Origin: Collinsella sp.
GTDB lineage: Bacteria > Actinomycetota > Coriobacteriia > Coriobacteriales > Coriobacteriaceae
DNA: 21,976 nucleotides
Reading direction: 5' to 3'
Assembly: GCA_019414545.1 (NCBI GenBank)
Contig: DXLV01000019.1
Location: forward strand, 1,375-23,350
Positions 1 through 6,322 of the stretch are shown piece after piece (position 1 is the stretch's first letter; each line of letters begins with the position of its first letter). The position numbers were made by a program, and so were the translations under genes. Under the pieces are notes generated by a model that was not told the DNA's origin, ran no database searches, and saw only the letters and a program-made list of their open reading frames with translations.

Positions 1-2
1 TC

Positions 3-1955
3 ACGCCGCAGGACTTCCCGTCATCGCTGTCCGTCACGCAAGCCGATATGCTCTATATCCCCGAAAAATCTCTGAGTCCCGCAGCTCAAATGGAAGTTCG
101 CAGGCTTGCAACATTTGCCAACCCGGAATTCTTCCGTGCCCAATCAATGCACCAATCAGTATTCGGCAAACCGCGGTACATAGACCTCAGCGAACTTAGA
201 GATGGCTGCGTTGCGATTCCCAGAGGCTGTAAAGCTCAACTCGAGCGGCTGCTTCAAGAAGCCGGCGCTTCTGCTCACTATTCAGACAAGCGCATGTCGG
301 GCAATCCAATTGTGATGACATTTAAAGGGGCTCTTCGCCCTGAACAGCAAATTGCCGCCGAACAGATGCTCAACTATGAAGACGGGATCATGTCTGCACC
401 GACGGGTTTCGGCAAAACCGTCATCGGAGCCTATCTTATTGCTGCCATCGGTCTTCCAACGCTTGTCATCGTTCCCAAGACTGCGCTCATTGCCCAATGG
501 AAATCCCAGCTCGAACGGTTTATCGACATTACGGATAACAGAAAGCCAGTTCGAACCCCAAAAGGACGAATCAGTAAAAGGCAGCCTCCGCTCATTGGCC
601 AAATAGGAGGAGGCAAAACCGCCATAAGCCATCTCATCGACATTGCTTCATTCCAGTCTCTGTCCAGCAAAGACTCCCAGACCGGAGAACCAATAGCCAA
701 GGAGTTCGTTCATGATTACGGCCTCGTCATCTGTGATGAATGTCACCATGCAGCCGCACCACAGCTTGAGCTTGTCCTCAAGTCCGCTCCAGCCAAATAT
801 GTATACGGCCTTTCCGCGACACCCGAACGCTCGGACGGACTCACGCGAGCACTCTCAATGCTCTGCGGCCCGCTTCGCCATGTCATTGATCCAAAAAAGC
901 AAGCAATCCAACAGGGAATTCAGCGCGTTGTTAGGCCGCGTTTTACCGGAGTTCGACTACCCGCCTACGAACCGGGGGCGTCCTTTAATCAAGTTCTCGA
1001 TCTCCTGTGTGCGCACACAGCAAGAAACGAAGCAATTGTCGACGATGCCCTCGAGACCGCGTCAAACGGTCGACATCCGCTTGTGCTATCCAAAAGGAAA
1101 AAACATGCCGAAGAGCTATGTAGGCTGCTTCAAAGCCGCGGACACGAACCTATACTCTTAACCGGAGAAATCGACGCAAAAGAAAGAAAGGCAATACTGA
1201 ACAGCCTTCCCGGCTTCGAGCATGAGCATCGAATTATCATCGCAACCGAAGGCCTTCTGGGCGAGGGTTTCGACCTGTCTTACCTTGACACTCTGCTCAT
1301 TGCCACACCGATATCTTGGGACGGCAGCATAACGCAGCAGGCAGGCAGGCTACATAGAAGTCACGAGGGCAAGCAGCGGGTTGAGATATTCGACTATGTT
1401 GATTTGTCGATACCCATGCTCGCGCGCATGTACCAGAAGAGACTCAAGACCTACGCCAAGCTGGGGTATGAAGTCTTTGCAGCAAATGACAACAAACGGG
1501 CCGATCAAAACATCCTCGTTAGGCCGGCAAGGGCCGTGGAGGCCTTAGCGAATGACATCGCGCGCGCAACGAAAAGCATTTTTATTGCCGCGCCCTACGC
1601 ATCCGCTGCATGCCTCGCAAAGCTCGCTGCCGTACTCAAAGGTGCCGCCGCCCGTGGGATTGCCCTTGAGATTTCAATTGCCTCGACTCCGCACAATGAC
1701 GTGAAAGCGATTTTCACCGAGATGAACGTCGACTATTCCATCAAAGCCGAAGGGCGCCTGTGCGCGTCAGTAATTGACGAGGAAACCGTCTGGTACGGAA
1801 CTATTCCATTACTGGCCTTTCCTAAGAAAGAGGACTGCAGCATCCGTTTCAAAAGCAGCGAAGTTGCAGCCGAGCTTTTGAGCGAAATCCAGCGAAGAGG
1901 AGAACCGGAGGTCGCAGCCACGAACGGGACGTCTCCAACAGTTACGCTGGAATAG
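3..1955 (+). CDS. SF2 DEAD/DEAH helicase with PLD-like C-terminus, TOTE-type (5' end outside window)
   Basis: The frame is open to the left edge, and codons before the ATG at 48 already read as protein (TPQDFPSSLSVTQAD), so that ATG is probably internal. Numbering from it, I see a linker of the type ATFANPEFFRAQ (21-32), Walker A APTGFGKT (117-124), DECH (230-233), SATPERSDG (256-264) and motif VI QQAGRLHR (430-437): an SF2 ATPase with both RecA lobes. Residues about 495-615 resemble a PLD-like fold, ending in VWYGTIPLLAF, but the HxK half of the HKD motif is missing, so nuclease activity is doubtful. The linker before the helicase is what I remember from TOTE conflict-system proteins, which carry an archaeo-eukaryotic primase domain in front; that domain would lie outside this window. 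Base composition and codons (many AAA, CAA, AAT) differ from the genes further right, suggesting transfer. The helicase call is firm; the TOTE call is inference. Confidence 0.85.
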   Translation, partial: TPQDFPSSLSVTQADMLYIPEKSLSPAAQMEVRRLATFANPEFFRAQSMHQSVFGKPRYIDLSELRDGCVAIPRGCKAQLERLLQEAGASAHYSDKRMSGNPIVMTFKGALRPEQQIAAEQMLNYEDGIMSAPTGFGKTVIGAYLIAAIGLPTLVIVPKTALIAQWKSQLERFIDITDNRKPVRTPKGRISKRQPPLIGQIGGGKTAISHLIDIASFQSLSSKDSQTGEPIAKEFVHDYGLVICDECHHAAAPQLELVLKSAPAKYVYGLSATPERSDGLTRALSMLCGPLRHVIDPKKQAIQQGIQRVVRPRFTGVRLPAYEPGASFNQVLDLLCAHTARNEAIVDDALETASNGRHPLVLSKRKKHAEELCRLLQSRGHEPILLTGEIDAKERKAILNSLPGFEHEHRIIIATEGLLGEGFDLSYLDTLLIATPISWDGSITQQAGRLHRSHEGKQRVEIFDYVDLSIPMLARMYQKRLKTYAKLGYEVFAANDNKRADQNILVRPARAVEALANDIARATKSIFIAAPYASAACLAKLAAVLKGAAARGIALEISIASTPHNDVKAIFTEMNVDYSIKAEGRLCASVIDEETVWYGTIPLLAFPKKEDCSIRFKSSEVAAELLSEIQRRGEPEVAATNGTSPTVTLE

Positions 1956-1998
1956 GGACCGTTTTTGGCCAATCGGCCGCGAATTAACCCCTATTCCA
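1948..1998. repeat. 10-bp inverted repeat across the helicase stop codon
   Basis: TGGAATAGGG at 1948-1957 is exactly complementary to CCCTATTCCA at 1989-1998. The 31-nt loop contains a smaller hairpin (GGCC-AATC-GGCC). The left arm includes the TAG stop of the helicase gene. It lies between two convergent genes and could be a bidirectional terminator, but no T-tract follows on either strand, so this is uncertain. Confidence 0.4.
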
Positions 1999-2019
1999 CT
2001 GCGAGCTATAAGCGGGCAA

Positions 2020-2328
2020 TCAGCCCTGCGGGCCCTGAAACAGCTCCTCATGCGAGCCCATTCTCACCAGCCGGATCACAGGATTAGTCTTATGCGGCAA
2101 GTAGAGAACGACCACATCGACCATGCCATCGGATAGATGAAAATCGATGTGACCGTTGTAATTGCCGCCAGGGTTTGAGAGCTCGTGGGCGCCATATTCC
2201 GCAGGAAGCGAGCCGTGAGCCGCCAGCTCTGCGACCGCCGCCTTAAACTCGGATTTTAACTGCGGATGAATGCGCATCGTCCGCTTGTAATCCGCCTTAA
2301 ACTGAGCCTCGACCTTAATCTCAAACAT
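2020..2328 (-). CDS. YafQ/RelE-family mRNA interferase toxin
   Basis: A 102-residue protein of typical RelE/YafQ size. The C-terminal half carries the YafQ pattern: HELSNPGGNYNGHIDFH (residues about 48-64), a VVVLYL strand, then IRLVRMGSHEELF with a late histidine. In E. coli YafQ, histidines and an aspartate in these positions form the ribosome-dependent RNase site, so this copy looks intact. It starts 2 nt after the antitoxin stop codon, so the two genes are one transcript, probably translationally coupled. The expected role is cleavage of mRNA in the ribosomal A site when the antitoxin is degraded. RelE, YafQ and the 'type II toxin-antitoxin YafQ' labels all describe the same fold; the exact codon preference cannot be read from sequence. 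Confidence 0.9.
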   Translation of the reverse strand: MFEIKVEAQFKADYKRTMRIHPQLKSEFKAAVAELAAHGSLPAEYGAHELSNPGGNYNGHIDFHLSDGMVDVVVLYLPHKTNPVIRLVRMGSHEELFQGPQG

Positions 2329-2330
2329 CG

Positions 2331-2630
2331 CTAGTCCTCATCAAGGAACGATATAAGCTCATCAGCGTTATTGAATGACAGGCTATCGTCCGGCAAAATC
2401 CCCAGCTCATGAGCCTCGGCGATCACCATGGCGCGCCTCGTCACCTCGTTGGGCACCTCCGCCCTTCCTACAATCTCAAAAGGAATCTTTCGCTGATTTA
2501 CCAGCTGCCGAACGGCAAGATTGAGATAGGAATTGAGGCTGAGGCCGACCGAATCCAAGAACTCAGTCGCCTGCTCCTTGAGCCCCTCTTCGATTCGAAC
2601 CGTCGTAGGCTTAACTGTTGCTGTAGACAT
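2331..2630 (-). CDS. RelB/DinJ-family antitoxin
   Basis: A 99-residue protein starting with a ribbon-helix-helix module: TTVRIEEGLKEQATEFLDSVG then LSLNSYLNLAVRQLV (residues about 9-45), the RelB/DinJ signature, followed by a flexible acidic tail (ending FLDED) that in this family wraps and inhibits the toxin. It lies directly upstream of the YafQ-like toxin, in the usual antitoxin-first order. The start is fixed by a strong Shine-Dalgarno, GAGGAGGTCGCAA before ATG. RelB/DinJ dimers repress their own promoter by binding palindromes, and a large palindrome lies 40 nt upstream (2671-2720). A TATACT hexamer between palindrome and start could be the -10 box. Confidence 0.92.
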   Translation of the reverse strand: MSTATVKPTTVRIEEGLKEQATEFLDSVGLSLNSYLNLAVRQLVNQRKIPFEIVGRAEVPNEVTRRAMVIAEAHELGILPDDSLSFNNADELISFLDED

Positions 2631-2670
2631 TTGCGACCTCCTCGCCCTCGTCTTTTACACCAGTATACCC

Positions 2671-2720
2671 AATACGCATGGCAATCTGATGTTAGATAAC
2701 ATCAGATTGCCATGCGTATT
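2671..2720. promoter_or_regulatory. 50-bp palindrome (24-bp perfect arms), probable antitoxin operator
   Basis: Positions 2671-2694 are exactly complementary to 2697-2720, with only GA between them. The arms run from AATACGCATGG inward to CTGATGTTA. It sits between the LOG gene stop (2744) and the antitoxin start (2630). Read on the minus strand, no T-tract follows, so it is a poor terminator. A TATACT hexamer lies 9-14 nt further downstream on that strand. The most economical reading is an operator for the ribbon-helix-helix antitoxin, but such operators are usually shorter, so an extruding cruciform or a remnant of an inserted element is possible. Confidence 0.6.
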
Positions 2721-2743
2721 CATGTCGCGTGGGCACGATTGAT

Positions 2744-3502
2744 CTACATCAGCCCGCTGAGCGCAATGTCAACGGCCTCGTTGAGGTCGTCGGTAATGTG
2801 TACCAGATCCGGATCGAGCGGGCTAATCATACCGGTGCTCATCACCGGGCCGTTGAGCCAGTCGAATAGGCCCTGCCAGTACTCGGTGCCCACCAGCACG
2901 AGCGGCATGCGCTTGACCTTGTGCGTCTGCACCAGCGTGAGAACCTCGAACATCTCGTCGAGCGTGCCAAAGCCGCCGGGAAATACGATGGCGCCCGAGC
3001 TGTACTTAACGAACATGGTTTTGCGCACAAAGAAGTAGCGGAAGTCCATGCCGAGGTTCACGTATTTATTGAGCCCCTGCTCGTGCGGCAATTCAATGCC
3101 TAGGCCAACTGACTTGCCGTTGACACTCGCTGCTCCCCTGTTGGCCGCTTCCATGATGCCGGGGCCGCCACCGGTGATGACCGCCACGCCACGTTGCGCG
3201 ATCTTGCGCCCGACGGTGCGCGCCGCCTTGTAGAGCGGATCGGTCTTGGGCGTGCGGGCGCTACCGAAGATGGTCACCGCAGGTCCAAGCTCGGCAAGTG
3301 CGCCAAAGCCATCGACAAACTCTGCCTGAATTCGCAGCACGCGCCAGGGGTCGGCGTGCAGCCAGTCAGTCGACTCCTCGGGCGCCAGCAGGTTGGCGTA
3401 GGTGTTGTCCTTAGGAATCATGGGGCCGCGCATGACCACGGGGCCGCGGCGGTACGTCTCGTCGTAGGCAGGCTCGCCCTCGACGTTCTCATTCTCAATC
3501 AT
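2744..3502 (-). CDS. LOG-family protein (TIGR00730), nucleotide 5'-monophosphate phosphoribohydrolase
   Basis: A 252-residue Rossmann-fold protein. The family signature is present: GGGPGIMEAANRGA at 111-124, RKTMFVKYS at 160-168 and PGGFGTLDE at 175-183 (the PGGxGTxxE motif that holds the ribose-phosphate and the catalytic glutamate). Members cleave a purine base from a nucleoside 5'-monophosphate; in plants this activates cytokinins, while in gut bacteria the true substrate is usually unknown. The length is about 50 residues above the short LOG type, with an N-terminal extension that fits the longer bacterial branch. The start at 3502 has AGGAG six nucleotides upstream. A terminator-like hairpin lies immediately upstream of that ribosome binding site, so expression may be set by readthrough from tgt or by attenuation. 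Confidence 0.9.
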   Translation of the reverse strand: MIENENVEGEPAYDETYRRGPVVMRGPMIPKDNTYANLLAPEESTDWLHADPWRVLRIQAEFVDGFGALAELGPAVTIFGSARTPKTDPLYKAARTVGRKIAQRGVAVITGGGPGIMEAANRGAASVNGKSVGLGIELPHEQGLNKYVNLGMDFRYFFVRKTMFVKYSSGAIVFPGGFGTLDEMFEVLTLVQTHKVKRMPLVLVGTEYWQGLFDWLNGPVMSTGMISPLDPDLVHITDDLNEAVDIALSGLM

Positions 3503-3518
3503 GGGTACTCCTATCGAG

Positions 3519-3560
3519 AAAAACGGGCGGGGTCGACGCTATGCGTCAAACACCCGCCCG
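3519..3560 (-). terminator. Intrinsic terminator or attenuator in front of the LOG gene
   Basis: On the minus strand CGGGCGGG (3560-3553) pairs with CCCGCCCG (3531-3524) and is followed by TTTTT (3523-3519). The loop holds a second small hairpin, GACGC-ATA-GCGTC. It ends only 16 nt before the LOG start codon. It may simply end tgt transcripts, but its position inside the probable LOG leader also allows attenuation. Confidence 0.65.
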
Positions 3561-3615
3561 AGCATCAACTATTCGGTATGGTACCCACGATGCATCAAGC
3601 ACTTGCAAGCTATCG

Positions 3616-3699
3616 GTCAGCGGTCGCGCAGCCGGTGTCAACGAATGTGACGACCGGCTGGCGCCCGACCATTGCCGTTGCCCACGCTCTGCAAGCGTG
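3616..3699. repeat. Structured intergenic element after tgt
   Basis: The 207-nt gap between tgt and the LOG gene holds a long hairpin. GGTCG (3622-3626) pairs with CGACC (3666-3670); CAGCCGGT (3629-3636) with ACCGGCTG (3653-3660); GTCA (3637-3640) with TGAC (3648-3651). A short hairpin CACGCT-CTGCA-AGCGTG (3683-3699) lies nearer the tgt stop. The order gene stop, short hairpin, long rod, GTCAGCG tag matches the elements after the SDR gene and queA, though the internal loops are missing. No tRNA-like TΨC sequence is present. I see no ORF here. Confidence 0.45.
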
Positions 3700-3709
3700 T
3701 CTGTCGCCC

Positions 3710-4849
3710 TTAGTAATCCACCGCGGCAGGACTATTCATCCAGTCGCTCACGAATGCGCCGTAGCGGCCCTCGATAATGGCCTGGCGGGCACGCTGCATA
3801 AGGTTGAGCAGGTAGTAGATATTGTGCATCGAAAGCAAAATGCCGCCGAGCATCTCCTTCTGCGTGACCATGTGGCGAATGAGCGCGCGGCTGTAGCCGC
3901 CCGTGCACACCGGGCAGGTGCAGGTGGGGTCGATGGGGCCGTCGTCGTGCGCAAAGCGCGCGTTACGGAAGTTAAGGCGACCTTCACTGGAGAACGCCGT
4001 ACCCATGCGACCGGTGCGCGTCGGCAGCACACAGTCGAACATGTCGATGCCCACGCCCACGCCGCGTACGAGCGTGGTGGGGTTGCCGACACCCATCAGG
4101 TAGCGTGGCTTATGCTTGGGCATGTACTCGCTCACGAGCGGCGCCAGGGTCTCGAACATGGTCTCGTGATCCTCGCCCACCGAATAGCCACCGATACCAT
4201 AGCCCGGGAAGTCGCCGCACTCCTCCAGATGGCGCAGCGAACGCAGGCGCAGATCCAGGTGCATGCCGCCCTGAACGATGCCAAAGAGCGCCTGGTCATC
4301 GCGGGTGTGAGCCTTATAGCAGCGCTCGGCCCACATGCTCGACAGCTCAACGGCGCGCTCAACGTAGGCGCGCGTGGCGGGATAGCCCGGGCACTGGTCG
4401 AGCTGCATGCAGATATCGGAGCCGAGTTTCATGGCGATTTCCATGTTGTCCTCGGGCGTCCAAAACACGTGGCGGCCGTCGTAATCGTTGACAATAAAGC
4501 GCACGCCCTCATCGGTGAGCTTGACGGCATCGTTGTGGCTGAAGACCTGGAAACCGCCCGAGTCGGTGAGGATGGGGCCGTGCCAGTTCATGAACTTGTG
4601 CAGGCCGCCCAGCTCGGCGATGGTATCCTCGCCGGGACGCATGGACAGATGATAGGTATTGGCGAGCACGATCTGGGCGCCGAGCTTCTTGACAGTCTCG
4701 GTGGGAATACCCTTGACGTTTGCCTTGGTGCCCACGGGCATAAAGATCGGCGTCTCGATGTCGCCGTGCGGGGTATGCAGCACGCCGGCGCGCGCGTGCG
4801 TGGTCGGGTCCTCGGCGATCAGGTCGAATTTAAAAAGGTTCTGGTCCAT
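3710..4849 (-). CDS. tgt: tRNA-guanine transglycosylase (bacterial Tgt)
   Basis: A 379-residue protein, the usual bacterial length. It exchanges guanine-34 of GUN-anticodon tRNAs (Asp, Asn, His, Tyr) for preQ1. Visible active-site features are DSGGFQ at 96-101, with the general acid/base Asp, the recognition loop GIVQGG at 190-195, and GIDMFDCVLPTRTGR at 268-281, with Asp272 in the nucleophile position. The zinc site is Cys310, Cys312, Cys315 and His342. QueA and QueH are encoded about 4-6 kb to the right, which supports preQ1 rather than free queuine as substrate. The gene stands alone, with its own likely promoter at 4887-4892. No preQ1 riboswitch-like leader was recognised. Confidence 0.97.
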   Translation of the reverse strand: MDQNLFKFDLIAEDPTTHARAGVLHTPHGDIETPIFMPVGTKANVKGIPTETVKKLGAQIVLANTYHLSMRPGEDTIAELGGLHKFMNWHGPILTDSGGFQVFSHNDAVKLTDEGVRFIVNDYDGRHVFWTPEDNMEIAMKLGSDICMQLDQCPGYPATRAYVERAVELSSMWAERCYKAHTRDDQALFGIVQGGMHLDLRLRSLRHLEECGDFPGYGIGGYSVGEDHETMFETLAPLVSEYMPKHKPRYLMGVGNPTTLVRGVGVGIDMFDCVLPTRTGRMGTAFSSEGRLNFRNARFAHDDGPIDPTCTCPVCTGGYSRALIRHMVTQKEMLGGILLSMHNIYYLLNLMQRARQAIIEGRYGAFVSDWMNSPAAVDY

Positions 4850-4886
4850 AAACTGGAACTCCTTGGTTGCGGCTCATACGCAGACC

Positions 4887-4892
4887 ATTATA
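4887..4892 (-). promoter_or_regulatory. -10 box of the tgt promoter
   Basis: The minus strand reads TATAAT here, 37 nt upstream of the tgt start codon. The -35 position (around 4910-4916) is a poor match to TTGACA, so the promoter rests mainly on the perfect -10 hexamer. Confidence 0.5.
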
Positions 4893-4987
4893 CGAGCAAC
4901 CATCGAACCGCACCGACTCGACAGAAACTGGCGCATTAAACAACTAGTCGTTAGGGACATTCTTAAACGACTACATCCAACAGCCAA

Positions 4988-5077
4988 GGTAACGCCGATG
5001 CTTTGTCAACGACAGCGAAAACCCGCCAGAGCGAGCAAGGTACCTTCAAGCAAAATGGCGCCGCAGGTTGAGCATAA
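4988..5077. repeat. Degenerate copy of the structured repeat
   Basis: Positions 5013-5041 are identical over 29 nt to 8358-8386 in the element beside queA, covering the CAGCGA tag, the CCCGCCAGAGCG left arm and the start of the next helix. Upstream similarity (AACGCC, ATG, TTTG) continues to about 4988. The matching right arm is absent, so the outer stem cannot form; the copy looks decayed or recombined. Confidence 0.5.
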
Positions 5078-5225
5078 GTCAGCGAGCGAGCCGCATTTGA
5101 GACAAGGTGACGTGAAACGAAAGGGCGCTGACCTTTCGGTCGCGCCCTTGAAGTTGAACGTCAGATTGTCCAAATGCGGCCCGCGCAGCGTCGGCCCGTT
5201 ACGGCGTTTGGCAAAACGCCGTAAC
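5078..5225. ncRNA. Structured repeat element next to the SDR gene (candidate RNA)
   Basis: From the GTCAGCGA tag (5078-5085) the element folds as a rod. GCCGCATTTG (5090-5099) pairs with CAAATGCGGC (5171-5180); GACAA (5101-5105) with TTGTC (5166-5170); a GGT/AGA internal loop follows; GACGT (5109-5113) pairs with ACGTC (5158-5162); a GAAAC/GAAGTTGA internal loop follows; GGGCGC with GCGCCC; and GACC-TTTC-GGTC forms the tip. A GCAGCGTC tag (5185-5192) and a 12-bp hairpin GTTACGGCGTTT (5198-5209)/(5214-5225) complete it, 2 nt from the SDR stop. The element at 8356-8503 has the same loops but different stem sequences. In the minus-strand sense the tip is a GAAA tetraloop, hinting that this strand is the transcript. 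The strand and function are unknown. Confidence 0.6.
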
Positions 5226-5227
5226 CC

Positions 5228-6028
5228 CTACGGACGCTGGCCCATGCCACCCTCGAGGGTGACGGTCTCGCCGTTCATATACTTAAAGTCGGGACCGCAA
5301 AGCTGAACGACCACGCGGCCGATCTCCTTCTCGACGTCGCCGTAGTGGCCCGCCGGCGGCATGTGGACGTTGGCCTTGAACGCCTCGGGATAGGCATCCT
5401 GGAAGTTCTCGAGCGCAGCAGTCCAGGCAAGCGGGCAAACGATGTTGACGTTGATGCCGTCCTTGCCCCACTCGTTGGCGGCGACGCGAGTCAGGCCGCG
5501 GATGCCCTCCTTGGCAGCGGCGTAGCTGCACTGGCCATAGTTGCCAAACAGGCCGGCGCCCGAAGCAAAGTTGACCACGGAACCCTTGGTCTCCTTCAGG
5601 TGCGGATAGGCCTTCTGCATGTACAGGTAGGTGGCATACAAGCCGGAGTAAATGGCCAGGTTGAACTGGTCCATAGTGTGGTCGGCGATGGTCACACCCG
5701 AGGCGCTGGCCTGAGCGTTGTTAACGACGGCGTCGATGCGACCGAACTCCTCAATCGCCTTGTCGATAACGTTCTGCACGACGGCCTCGTTGTCCTGGCC
5801 GGCGGAGACATCGGCCTGAACAGGCAGAACTTTGACGCCGTACTCAGCCTCAAGAGACTCCTTGGCAGCCTCGAGCTTGGCAACGTTACGACCGGTGATG
5901 ACGAGGTTTGCGCCCTCCTTGGCAAAAGCGATATCGATGCCGTAGCCGATGGATCCAGCGGAGCCGTCCTTGAGCGTGGCCTTGCCGCCGCCAGTAACGA
6001 TCACGGTCTTACCAGTGAAAAGTCCCAT
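5228..6028 (-). CDS. Short-chain dehydrogenase/reductase (SDR) family oxidoreductase
   Basis: Starting at 6028 (AAAGGA seven nucleotides upstream) gives 266 residues, typical of classical SDRs; a longer start at 6076 lacks a ribosome binding site. Features are TVIVTGGG (8-15) with the nucleotide-binding turn completed by SAGSIGYGI (23-31), NNAQ (103-106, the usual NNAG), catalytic Ser156, and YAAAK with Tyr169 and Lys173. The N-terminal glycine loop is longer than usual, about eight extra residues. The substrate is not evident; steroid or bile-acid dehydrogenases of gut Coriobacteriia belong to this superfamily, but this is not the known Collinsella 7-beta enzyme as I remember it. It is a single gene, divergent from the coiled-coil gene. 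Confidence 0.88.
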   Translation of the reverse strand: MGLFTGKTVIVTGGGKATLKDGSAGSIGYGIDIAFAKEGANLVITGRNVAKLEAAKESLEAEYGVKVLPVQADVSAGQDNEAVVQNVIDKAIEEFGRIDAVVNNAQASASGVTIADHTMDQFNLAIYSGLYATYLYMQKAYPHLKETKGSVVNFASGAGLFGNYGQCSYAAAKEGIRGLTRVAANEWGKDGINVNIVCPLAWTAALENFQDAYPEAFKANVHMPPAGHYGDVEKEIGRVVVQLCGPDFKYMNGETVTLEGGMGQRP

Positions 6029-6322
6029 ACGAAGTCCTTTCAAATCGCGACGGGCCCGCCCGTCGACTGCGCGCATCCAACTTCACGCGCCAAAAGCTGA
6101 AATGCAACTTTAGCGTGTTCAAGTGAATAGAAAAGGCCTCGGTAGGCGAACGGCATAACGTCTTTCGGCGAAGGGATTGTCAAGTACAAACTGGATAAAG
6201 TGGCCGAGTTTTTGCTATCGACACGAGCCATCGAACACGTTTTGGAACTTTGCTGCGGCGCGCGGGATGTCGGCGCGAGACTTTATCATAGGGTGACGAA
6301 CAACGATGAGGAGCACATGCCT
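6029..6322. other. 294-nt divergent control region between SDR and coiled-coil genes
   Basis: No gene was seen. An 18-bp palindrome CGACGGGC-CC-GCCCGTCG (6048-6065) lies 20 nt upstream of the SDR start, in its likely leader. On the minus strand a TTGACA hexamer (6183-6178) is present but has only a weak TTATGC partner at 19 nt. On the plus strand a TATCAT hexamer (6284-6289) precedes the coiled-coil gene without a clear -35. A GAGGAG (6308-6313) is the ribosome binding site of that gene. Confidence 0.5.

Larger units (their letters stand above)
4850..5227. other. 378-nt gap between SDR gene and tgt: promoter plus structured repeats
   Basis: No credible gene. From right to left it contains a 12-bp hairpin touching the SDR stop, a long rod-like element (5078-5192), a degenerate relative of the same element (about 4988-5077), and the tgt promoter. 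Long translations crossing it on the plus strand are shadows of minus-strand genes. Confidence 0.7.

Noticed and set aside
3561..3709. Possible tRNA or SRP RNA after tgt
   Set aside because: No TΨC-type GGTTCRA segment, no acceptor stem and no SRP core motif; only rod-like hairpins.
3194..4939. Long plus-strand frame of 581 codons opposite tgt and LOG
   Set aside because: It runs antisense to two clear genes, has shadow-like His/Ala/Arg composition and crosses their intergenic region; a GC-rich antisense frame.
4850..4990. preQ1 riboswitch in front of tgt
   Set aside because: The start codon is about 37 nt from a TATAAT -10 box, leaving no room for the aptamer, and no matching pseudoknot sequence was seen.
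5198..5225. Integron attC-like site at gene ends (GTTAC...GTAAC hairpins next to stop codons)
   Set aside because: The arms do not fit the GTTRRRY/RYYYAAC core sites, no integrase is present, and flanking genes are housekeeping.
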